Translations under genes and position numbers: made by a program | The notes under the pieces: generated by a model | Databases searched by the model: none | Seen by the model: only the letters and a program-made list of their open reading frames with translations | Told to the model about the DNA's origin: nothing | Assembly (NCBI GenBank): GCA_028826165.1 | Contig: JAPDFW010000076.1 | Span: 351,892 to 415,891 of the forward strand | Direction: 5' to 3' | From: Anaeramoeba ignava | Lineage: Eukaryota > Metamonada > Anaeramoebidae | Length of the DNA stretch: 64,000 nucleotides | In this document: positions 34,726 to 44,532 of the stretch, one piece after another | Layout: every line of letters begins with the position of its first letter | Numbering within the stretch: position 1 is the stretch's first letter

Positions 34726-37700
34726 TTAAAATTCGTCTTTTCCATAATTAGCCCATTTTGAAGATTTAATTTGAGCTCTTAAATTATTATTTGCTAAAAG
34801 ATCTTTATTAGGTAATAAATGATGAGTAATTGGGCTGATATTATTCATACTCAACCATTTTTCAATAGATTCACGATCATAAGTGAATCCATCAGCACAA
34901 AAAACTGGATCATCCATAACTTTATGACTTAAAGGACAAAGATAAGCTAATTAAAAAATTAAATTAAAAATTAAATTAAATTAAATTAAAATATTAAATT
35001 AAATTATTAAATTAAATTATTAAATTAAAATATTAAATTAAATTATTAAATTAAAAAATTAAATTAAAATATTAAATTAAATTATTAAATTAAAATATTA
35101 AATTAAATTAAAATATTAAATTAAAATATTAAATTAAAATATTAAATTAAAATATTAAATTAAATTAAATTAAATTAAATTAAATTATTAAATTAAAATA
35201 TTAAATTAAATTAAATTAAATTAAATTAAATTAAAATATTAAATTAAATTAAAATATTAAATTAAATTACCTTCAGGAGGTTTCTCAATTTTAACACCAA
35301 AATCCTCTTTAGAAATTCCAATTCCAAAAACAGCATCAGTAATTGGAACTTTCAATCGAGCAAACTTTTCAAGATCTTGTTCTGAAATTTTATTTTGATT
35401 TTGATTTAAATTTACATTTACATTCCCATTTTGATTTGGATTTTGATTTGAATTTTGATTTAAATTTGGATCATTTTGTTGATTAAGAGGATCTTGAACT
35501 TGTCTTTGAGGAAGATTTGGAGGAGGAATGAATCGAGGAAGTCCAAATTTTTCAGAAATCAAAGCAAAAGTGAAATCAGTACCACAAACAACTTGAGAAA
35601 TTTTAGCATCTTTAAGTTTAGTAACTTTTAATGGTTTTGACAGGTTTTTAGTATGTCCATTTCCAAGTTGACCATGAACACCATTTCCCCAACAAAAAAC
35701 TTCGCCAGATTGATTAACGACTGCAATATGAGAATCTCCACATGATATTTGTGTGATTGTTTCGTTGTTTAATCCAGAAACAAGTGTCGGTTTTGAAACG
35801 GATGAATTTTCCCCATTTCCAATTTGACCTAATGAACCGTTTCCAAAAACATATAATTCCCATCGTGTATTAAAATATGCACTGATAGCATTCCCACATG
35901 CTATTGTTCGTACTTTCGTTTTTTCTGTTTGCGCTATTAATTTTGGTTCTGTGCAATTTTTTCGTTCTCCATGTCCAAGTTGACCTTCATCTCCAATTCC
36001 CCATGAATAAACTTCTCCATTATCTATTTGAATTTAAATATTTTGAATTTAAATATTATATCAATTTAAATATTTTCAATTTAAATATTTTGAATTTATA
36101 TATTTTTCAATTTAAATATTTTTGAATTTAAATATTTTTGAATTTAAATATTATTTCAATTTAAATATTTTGAATTTATATATTTTTGAATTTAAATATT
36201 ATATCAATTTAAATATTTTATCAATTTAAATATTTTATCAATTTAAATATTTTATCAATTTAAATATTATATCAATTTAAATATTATATCAATTTAAATA
36301 TTTTGAATTTAAATATTTTTATATCAATTTAAATATTTTTATATCAATTTAAATATTTCTATTTGAATTTATATATTTATATATTTTTGAATTTAAATAT
36401 TTTCAATTTAAATATTTTTGAATTTAAATATTTTAATCAATTTAAATATTTTATGAATTTAAATATTTTGAATTTAAATATTTTGAATTTAAATATTTTT
36501 GAATTTAAATATTTTAATCAATTTAAATATTTTATGAATTTAAATATTATATCAATTTAAATATATTTATATCAATTTTAAATATTTTTGAATTTAAATA
36601 TTATATCAATTTAAATATTTGAATTTAAATATTATAATTAATTTAAATATTTTTCAATTTAAATATTTTTATATCAATTTAAATATTTTTATATCAATTT
36701 AAATATTTTTATATCAATTTAAATATTTTTATATCAATTTAAATATTTTGAATTTAAATATTATATCAATTTAAATATTATTTCAATTTAAATATTTATT
36801 TAAATTTAAATATTATATCAATTTAAATATTATATCAATTTAAATATTTTAATCAATTTAAATATTTTAATTAATTTAAATATTATATCAATTTAAATAT
36901 TTTATGAATTTAAATATTTTTATATCAATTTAAATATTTCTATTTGAATTTAAATATTTCTATTTGAATTTATATATTTCTTTTTCTTCTTATTTTTCTA
37001 ATCATATACTTGTTAATACAAGTGTATGTGTTGCTCCACAGGCTATTTGTGTAATAACTTTTCCTCGTAATCCTTCTACAATCATTGGAATAGGTTTTCA
37101 TATAAACTTCTCCATTTCTTAAATATAAAAATCAATAAAATTTTTTTAAATTTGAATTGATTTTTTAAAATTAAATTAATTTTTTAAATTAAATTGATTT
37201 TTTAAATTATTTTACTTGTTCTTGCTGCAGAATGAAAAGCTCCTGCTGAAATTTCACAAACACCAAGTCCACATAAAGATTCAATTCTTTTGGGAACTAA
37301 AGATTCAGAAAGATCCCCATGTCCAAGTTGTCCATCTTGTCCAAAACCCCAACTATAAACATCTCCATTTTCTAAAAGAGCCAATCTAAATTTTAATTTT
37401 GATTTTGATTTTGATTTTGATTTTAATTTAGATTTTGATTTTAATTTTGATTTTGATTTTGATTTTAATTTTGATTTTGATTTTAATTTTAATTTTAATT
37501 TTGATTTTAATTTTAAATTTTGATTTTAATTTTGATTTTGATTTTAATTTTAATTTTAATTTTAATTTTAATTTTGATTTTGATTTTGATTTTGATTTTA
37601 ATTTTGATTTTGATTTTAATTTTGATTTTGATTTTGATTTTGATTTTAATTTTAATTTTAATTTTAATTTTAATTTTGATTTTGATTTTGAATTTTGAAT

Positions 37701-38981
37701 TTTGATTTTGATTTTAATTTTGATTTTAATTTTGATTTTGATTTTTAATTTTGATTTTGATTTTGATTTTGATTTTGATTTTGATTTTGATTTTAATTTT
37801 GATTTTGATTTTGATTTTAATTTTGTTTTAATTTTTGATTTAATTTTGATTTTAATTTTAATTTTGATTTTAATTTTGATTTTTAATTTTGATTTTTAAT
37901 TTTAATTTTGATTTTTAATTCAATTTGATTTTGATTTTGATTTTGATTTTTGATTTTTGATTTTGATTTTGATTTTGATTTTGATTTTGATTTTAATTTT
38001 GATTTTGATTTTAATTTTGATTTTAATTTTAATTTTAATTTTAATTTTAATTTTAATTTTGATTTTAATTTTGATTTTAATTTTAATTTTAATTTTAATT
38101 TTGATTTTAATTTTGATTTTTAATTTTAATTTTGATTTTGATTTTAATTTTGATTTTAATTTTGATTTTAATTTTGATTTTGATTTTGATTTTGATTTTG
38201 ATTTTGATTTTGATTTTGATTTTAATTTTAATTTTGATTTTAATTTTGATTTTGATTTTGATTTTAATTTTAATTTTGATTTTTAAATTTTGATTTTGAT
38301 TTTAATTTTCATTTTGATTTTAATTTTGATTTTGATTTTGATTTTGATTTTAATTTTGATTTTGATTTTAATTTTGATTTTGATTTTGATTTTGATTTTA
38401 ATTTTGATTTTGATTTTGATTTTAATTTTAATTTTAATTTTGATTTTGATTTTGATTTTGATTTTGATTTTGATTTTGATTTTGATTTTGATTTTAATTT
38501 TGATTTTGATTTTAATTTTGATTTTAATTTTAATTTTGATTTTCAATTTATTTCACGAACGTATGTTTTTTTCCACAACAAACAGAATTTAATTGGGGAA
38601 GATTATCAAAAAAAGTCAAAGGAGTTGGATGTTCACAACTTTCTCTTGAATTATTTCCAAGTTGACCATAATATCCTTGACCAAAAACATAAAGAACTCT
38701 TTTATTTTCAACAACTAAAAAAAAAGCGAAAAAAAAAATAAAATTAGAATTTTTTTATTACATTTTATATAAATAATTTTTTTCATATTTTCAATCAAAT
38801 AAATCCTTTTCTTACTCATTATTGCTGCTGAATGTGTGCATCCTGCACTTAAAACTGGTACTGGTTCTTTAAATATTTCAATTCCAACAGGTACTTTAAA
38901 ATCTTTTTCTGTTTCTTTCATTCCAATTTGATGAGTATCATTTTTTCCCCAAGCATAAACATAAGAATGATCATTCCCCAT
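34726..38981 (-). CDS. RCC1-repeat protein with C-terminal U-box
   Basis: Minus-strand exons 38981-38816, 38714-38561, 37385-37216, 36023-35271 and 34946-34726 give 487 residues. Six RCC1 repeats are readable (VYAWGKNDTHQIG, YVFGQGYYGQLGNN, VYSWGFGQDGQLGHG, VYSWGIGDEGQLGHG, YVFGNGSLGQIGNG, VFCWGNGVHGQLGNG). An Asn/Gln/Pro-rich linker follows. The C-terminal U-box (LCPLSHKVMDDPVFCADGFT then YDRESIEKWL) suggests a ubiquitin ligase that binds E2 enzymes, with the propeller as substrate binder. A seventh blade would come from the damaged exon at about 37007-37110. Flanking exons are both in phase 1, so omitting it keeps the frame. No signal peptide or TM helix. It either works with six blades or is becoming a pseudogene. 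The donor of intron 2 is GTTCGT. Confidence 0.85.
36024..36990 (-). repeat. intron array ATATCAATTTAAAT in RCC1-U-box gene
   Basis: Nearly 1 kb of TTTGAATTTAAATATT and TATATCAATTTAAATATT units between the decayed blade exon and exon 5. Confidence 0.9.
37007..37110 (-). pseudogene. decayed RCC1 blade exon
   Basis: The minus strand encodes the end of an RCC1 blade (PIPMIVEGLRGKVITQIACG, then ATHTLVLT) followed by a good phase-1 donor (A|GTATAT). Just upstream, AATGGAGAAGTTTAT encodes the beginning of a blade (NGEVY). The intervening SWG...GQLG segment, about 50-60 bases, is missing and the two parts are out of frame. It is therefore a blade-4 exon inactivated by deletion. Confidence 0.7.
37386..38560 (-). 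repeat. intron array of TTTTGA/TTTTAA hexamers in RCC1-U-box gene
   Basis: About 1.17 kb of ATTTTG and ATTTTA hexamers (AAAATC/AAAATT on the sense strand). Every frame of the array without a stop codon yields a spurious ORF of repeated IL, DF or KI. Confidence 0.92.
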
Positions 38982-39150
38982 TTGTATTTTTGTATTAAAA
39001 TTATTTTGGAAAGAAAAATAAAAAATGAAAAAATGATTTTTTAATTTTTTAATTTTTTAATTTTTTAATTTTTTAATTTGCCAGAAAACATTTTTTTTCA
39101 TTTTCATTTTCATTTTTTCATTTTTTCCTTTTCAAATTTAAAAAAAAAAA

Positions 39151-42100
39151 ATGTTACAAAAAGTTTTTTTGGTTTTATTTTTCTTTTCAATTGTTTTTTC
39201 TCATTCTGCAAGTGAATGGAAACAAAGTAGAGTAATTTATCAACTTTTGACAGACAGATTTGCTAAAACAACAGGAAATACAGGTTCATGTGCAGATTTA
39301 TCAAATTATTGTGGAGGAACTTTTCAAGGAATTATCAACCATTTAGATTATATTAAGGGGATGGGATTTAATGCAATTTGGTAAACAAGAAAAAAAAAAT
39401 TTAAAAAAAATTTAAAAAAAATTTAAAAAGTCGAAAAATTTTTTTTATTAAATTTTTTTGTTTAATTTTGAAAATAGGATTTCTCCAATTCCAAAAAACA
39501 CAGAAGGAGGTTATCATGGATATTGGCAACAAGATATTTATGAAGTTAATCCACATTTTGGTTCTGCAGATGATTTGACAAATTTAATTAAAGCAGCTCA
39601 TGATAAAGGTATTTGGGTTATGGGTGATGTTGTTGCTAATCATGTGGGAAATGTTGATATGGATTTCGCAGCAATTACACCTTTTAATACTTCTGATTCT
39701 TATCATTCAAAATGTCAAATTGTGGATTGGAAGTAAAATTTAAATAAAATTCATTTAAAAAATTAAAATTAAAATTAAAATTCATTTATAAAATTAAAAT
39801 TAAAATTAAAATTAAAATTCATTTATAAAATTAAAATTAAAATTAAAATTAAAATTAAAATAAAATTAAAATTACAGTCTTCCCAAACGATTAGAGATTT
39901 TAGCAATAAGAGATTTTTTTTTTATTTTTCCCAATCAATAAAAGAAGTAAACTATTTTCAACACAAAAAAAAATTTCCCTATTCCTTTTTTTATTGAGAT
40001 TTTTTCATGTTTCCAAAAAGTTGTTTCCAAATAAAAATGAAACTCTGGAAATGAATAATTATTCCTCAAGTTGACTCTCTCGAACAAAAAGAGATTTTGG
40101 GTTATTTTCAAGGAATAAAAATCCAAGAATAAAAATCAGAAAAAGAAAAAGTTAGTTCCTGGATTTCAAGAGTTTGAATATGCGTGCTTATTGAATCAAA
40201 TCCATATTTATTCGAGAAATTTTGAGAATATGAGAATTCAAACATTTAGAGAATTTGATCATTCTTCATCATATTTAGTAATGTGGATTGAGAAACATAC
40301 AGCTTTTCTCATTTACACAGATCAAATGTTATCTTAGAAAGAAGAAACGAGTGAATAAAAAAAAATGAAAGAATGATGATAGCTTCTTGTTTTATTTCAA
40401 AATTGGGAATTTCTTCTTGAAAAAAATGAAAAAAAATTTGAATTAAGTTTGAATGAATGAAAAAAATTTTGAATTAAGTTTGAATGAATGAAAAAAAATT
40501 TGAATTAAGTTTGAATGAATGAAAAAAAAGAATTTGGAATTGGTCTTTAAAATTAGACCAAGCAAAATATCTTTTGGAAACCATTTTCAAAGTATTTAAT
40601 AAATTGTCTTTTTTTTCTTTCTTTTTTTCTAATTTAGAATTCAAAGGATTCGAGCGACATTTCTTTCCTATTTTTCGTATTCTCTTTACTAACTGGCGAA
40701 TTTCAGCATGCTCCTTTTGGATTTTGGCAGGTTTTGCTTTTAGGTCATCTTTCTGGAACAGATCAAAAATGATATTTCTAAAAATTTCTCCATCTTTGGG
40801 ATTCAGAATTTCTCTTATCTCTTTAACAGATTTCTTTTCGAAAATTCTTAATTGAATATACTTTGAAACAAATACTAATCCACCCAATTATCTTGAATCG
40901 AATTTTCAAATTCGACTTCAGAAAAATCAAATTTCCATTTTTCTGCTATAGATTTCCCAAGTTCTGTGAGATGAGAATATCCGTTTAGAGAACTAAAGAA
41001 TTCAAACTTGTGCCTCTTTATTGATCAAAAAGAACCCAATGCCTCTCTTCAACCATTGGAGCTATTATCCATGTTCCATCAAAGTCTTCATCAAATTTTT
41101 CTAATTGATTTGCAATATCTTCCTTATCACCACTTTCTAAAACAAACATCTTGCCTTTTGAAAAGAACTTTTCAAGGAATTCAGCAAAGAATCTTCTGAT
41201 TTGAGGCAGCTATTCTTTTTCTCCAACTGAATTGATCGTGGTGTGTGTGGTATTTTCTTTTATTTATTGCATCTATACTTTTTAGAAAAAGTTTTTGATA
41301 ATCAGTTTTTTTTGATTTGGAAAACTTGTTTTTCTTCAACCTTTTTAAAATTTAGTCTTCCGATTTTTGTACAGTTCTTTTCTCGATATTTTCCTTTTTC
41401 TTTTCTTTTCACTTGATGTTGATTGTAACTCTATTATTCAGGAACAAAACTTGTTTTTCAAAATAAATCGGATAACACCAGTATGTCGAAAAATTCCAAA
41501 AACACAGTAGGAGGTTATTCAACTCTTAATGGGAATCTATTTCATCTCTGGCTAATTTTCCTTTTTGATCTATGATAGGTAAATTTGAGAGTTATATCCT
41601 TTTTGAATGTTACCAATTTATCCAAATGGAGAATTCCCGTCATCTTTCCTGGTACATATACTAACAAGTGACTTTTGAGAGTGAAATCTGTGTTATATGA
41701 GGTATAAAAACTTCTTTCAGCCAATCGATCATTTAGACCAACCAGATGAGGAAAGGAAATTTTGTTGGGTATTAAAATTTTCAAAGTTGCCTTGACAATG
41801 AATGTGGGCGGAATGGATCAGCAAGCAATTACAACTGCCATTTGATGATTTTTTTTTGTACTCTCTGATCATTCCTGAGTTTATCTGATTTAATGGATGA
41901 AAAATTTCAAATTTGGAGAATGATCAATCATTGGAAACAAAATTCGCATTCAAAAATCTTTTTCGCAAGTATTGAAGAGAAAAGAATATTTTAAATCAGT
42001 TTGGAAAATAATATGGCCAATTCTTGGATACTCTTTTTGATTTTTGGGAATCATTGAATCTTAAAGTTGTTGAATAAATGTCAAAAAAGATCCTTTCACT

Positions 42101-44204
42101 AATTTTTGATTCAAAATTGCTTCCGTGCTCGTTTTGAATTAATGTTTCTCCTCTCGGAATGAAAATTGGAGTCTTCCATAAATTTTTTTAGTTGACTTAA
42201 AATGCTTTTTAAAATTTGCTTTTACCTTTAAAAATTTTTGTTGGAAAGTTTGTCTTTTTGTGGTAATTTTGAACAAGAAAAAGTTTTTGTTCATTTTTGA
42301 AGGAACTTTAAGAAAAATAAAAATAATCGACAAAATTTTTGTCAGGCATTTTTCACCTTTTGCCAAATAAAAGAATAAAAAGAAAAAGATTCAAAAATCA
42401 AAATAAAATCAAAAAGTCAAAATTAAAAACCAAATCATAGAATTTTTATCTTTATTTTAATTGAAAAACTTGATCAAAAAAAAGTTTTTTTCGTAAAATC
42501 TCTAATCGTTTGGGAAGACTGTAGTATTAAAATTCATTTATAAAATTAAAATTCATTTATAAAATTAAAATTAAAATTAAAATTAAAATTAAAATAAAAT
42601 TAAAATTAGTATTAAAATTCATTTATAAAATTAAAATTAATTTATAAAATTAAAATTCATTTATAAAATTAAAATTAAAATTAAAATTAAAATTAAATAT
42701 AAAATTAAAATTCATTTAAAAATTAAAATTAAAATTAAAATTAAAATTGAAATATTAAAATTAAAATTAAAATTAAAATTAAAATTAAAATTAAAATTCA
42801 TTTATAAAATTAAAAATAAAATTAAAATTAAAATTAGTAATCAATGGCAAGTGGAAAATTGTCGTCTTTGTAATCTTCCTGATTTAGCTCAAGAAAATGC
42901 TTTTGTTAAAACAACTTTATTAAATTGGGTTCATGATATTGTTCAAAATTATGGATTTGATGGAGTAATTAAAATTTAAATCAAAATTCAAAATTTAAAA
43001 TTTAAAATTAATTATGAAAACAAAAATATTTATCTGAATATTTTAGTTAAGAATTGATACAACTCAAGAAGTTCCTAAAGTAAATAATGAAAGAAAAATT
43101 GAATTTAAATCAATCATTTCATGTTTATGTTCTTATTTTTGAAAAAAAAAAATAATAAATTTTTTTCTTTAATTAGGATTTTTGGACTTTATATTCTCAA
43201 TCAGCAGGAGTTTATACAGTTGGAGAAATTTATAATGGAGAGTAAATTTATCCAAAACAAAACAAAAAAATTTTGAAAGAAAAATTAATTTCTAAATTGA
43301 TATCTTTTGTTTTTTAAATTGTTTGAAAATTTTTTTTATGATTTTTAGTGTTGGATATGTTGCTGGATATCAAGGATGCATTGATGCTACTTTAAGTTAT
43401 CCTCTTTATTTCACACTTATAAGTGTTTTTGCAAACAAACAATCAATGTATCAAATCCAATCTGAATATGAAGCTTATGCAAGTAATTTTCCAGATATGT
43501 CAATTCTTGGAACTTTTATTGATAATCATGATCAACCACGTTTTTTGGATTTAAATGGAGATTATACTTCTTATAAAAATGCAATTGCTTTTGTTTTGAT
43601 GGCTGAAGGAATTCCGATTATTTATTATGGAACAGAACAAGGATTTGCAGGAGCAAGTGATCCAAAGTATAAATAATTTTAATAATAAATAAATTTGATT
43701 TTATTTTAATTTGAATTTGAATTTTAATTTTAATTTTAATTTTATTTAATTTTTAATTTTTTAAGTAATCGTGAAGATTTATGGAGATCTGGTTATAATG
43801 AAAATTCAGAATTATATCAATACATTAAGCAAATTAATGAATTTAGAACATCAAGTAAATTTGATAATACACAAAAACAGATACAAAGATATGCAGATGG
43901 TAATTTTATTATAAATCAATTAAAATCACAAAAAAAATCAATTGTTTTTAAAATAAAATATATTTATATTATTTTATAACTTTTATTTTTAGATAATTTC
44001 TATGCATTTACTCGAGGAACTGTTTTTGCTGCTTTTACTAATAAAGGAACAAATGGACAAGTTTCTCGATTGATTACTTATCATCCTTATTCTGATGGAA
44101 CAAAATTATGCAATTTGTTTGATTTAAGTGATTGTTTTGTTGTTAATAACGGACAATTTACAATTAATTTGAATGGACTTCCCAAAATTTACTATGAAGT
44201 TTAA
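39151..44204 (+). CDS. secreted alpha-amylase, GH13
   Basis: Eight exons: 39151-39380, 39478-39732, 42838-42964, 43047-43079, 43177-43241, 43349-43666, 43766-43899, 43993-44204, giving 457 residues. Residues 1-20 are a signal peptide ([13 protein letters not shown]). The four GH13 regions are present: DVVANH, LRIDT (nucleophile Asp), VGEIYNGE (acid Glu) and [10 protein letters not shown] (stabilising Asp). The order and spacing match the fungal Taka-amylase type ([37 protein letters not shown]). It hydrolyses starch or glycogen 1,4-alpha bonds, probably in the phagolysosome or outside the cell. The nucleophile sits in an 11-codon exon (43047-43079). Intron 2 is 3.1 kb and carries the inverted-repeat element. 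The C-terminal beta-domain is shorter than in fungi. Confidence 0.93.
39875..39902 (+). repeat. left terminal inverted repeat
   Basis: 28 bases, exact reverse complement of 42494-42521. It is preceded by TA. Similarity stops abruptly after TTTTA. Confidence 0.9.
40474..41190 (-). pseudogene. broken Ulp1/C48-like cysteine protease remnant in element
   Basis: The minus strand reads [20 protein letters not shown], then [19 protein letters not shown] and a stop. After a frame change it continues with [20 protein letters not shown], then a QDNW...[10 protein letters not shown] block, and an open frame to 40474. HW.L, the SLNG stretch and Q-N-x-(DC)G-hydrophobic-YI match the order of the His, Asp and Gln/Cys blocks of Ulp1/adenain-type (C48) proteases. 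The catalytic Cys and Asp are not preserved, and at least one stop and one frameshift intervene. The assignment rests on motif order only. Confidence 0.5.
41485..41840 (+). pseudogene. fragment resembling alpha-amylase exon 2 inside the element
   Basis: AATTCCAAAAACACAGTAGG followed by AGGTTAT (from about 41493) matches amylase exon 2 (39488 onward: AATTCCAAAAAACACAGAAG then GAGGTTAT) with one deletion and one or two substitutions, i.e. IPKNTxGGY. About 270 bases on, GI...VG..D...AIT (41768-41833) keeps the spacing of [14 protein letters not shown]...AIT in exon 2. The first match is strong and the second weak. It suggests captured or recombined amylase sequence. Confidence 0.45.
42494..42521 (-). 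repeat. right terminal inverted repeat
   Basis: 28 bases, exact reverse complement of 39875-39902. It is followed by TA and then intron repeat sequence. Confidence 0.9.
42522..42837 (+). repeat. remainder of amylase intron 2, TTAAAA / ATTCATTTATAAAAT array
   Basis: Same repeat as 39740-39874 on the other side of the element, so the element inserted into a pre-existing repeat array. Confidence 0.85.
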
Positions 44205-44532
44205 AAATTCTTCATTTCAAGTTTAAATCCAAAATTCTTTTTTCAAATTCTTTTTTCAAATTGAATTCCATTTTTTTCAAAATTAAAAATCGGAAAAAAA
44301 TTTTCTTTTAATTTCTTTTAAATTCTTTTTTAATTTTCTTTTAAATTCTGTTTTAATTTCTTTTTTAAATTTTCTTAAATTCTGTTTTAAATTTTCTTTT
44401 AAATTCAAAAAAAAAATAAAAGGGGAAAATGTCAAAGCCAAAACAAAGGAGAAAAATAAAAAAATAAAAAAATAAAAAATATTTTGGTTTTTCATTTTTT
44501 TTTTTCTGATTTTTTTGAATACAAAATCATAA
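44205..44532. other. amylase-14-3-3 intergenic spacer
   Basis: T-rich then A-rich sequence with AATTTTCTTTTAAATTC repeats. No gene is seen. It probably holds the amylase 3' end and the 14-3-3 promoter. Confidence 0.6.

Larger units (their letters stand above)
39875..42521. mobile_element. DNA transposon-like element with 28 bp terminal inverted repeats
   Basis: The left end 39875-39902 (begins CAGTCTTCCCAAACGATTAG) and the right end 42494-42521 are perfect inverted repeats of 28 bases. Both ends are flanked by TA, fitting a TA target duplication as in Tc1/mariner-type elements. The 2,647 bp interior has higher complexity and G+C than the intron repeats around it and splits a (TTAAAA)n/ATTCATTTATAAAAT array. 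No intact transposase is visible. Minus-strand coding remnants include a broken Ulp1-like protease. Three copies of a 31-base repeat (TTTGAATTAAGTTTGAATGA and on) lie at 40438-40525. It is probably a decayed or non-autonomous element; the superfamily is uncertain. Confidence 0.78.

Noticed and set aside
37435-38592. Overlapping ORFs of repeated IL, DF and KI on both strands
   Set aside because: Hexamer array ATTTTG/ATTTTA inside an RCC1-U-box intron; not coding.
41542-42366. Minus-strand ORFs of 80 and 75 codons inside the inverted-repeat element as transposase
   Set aside because: No DDE, HTH or other transposase motif could be recognised, and they lie in differing frames; kept only as possible decayed coding remnants.
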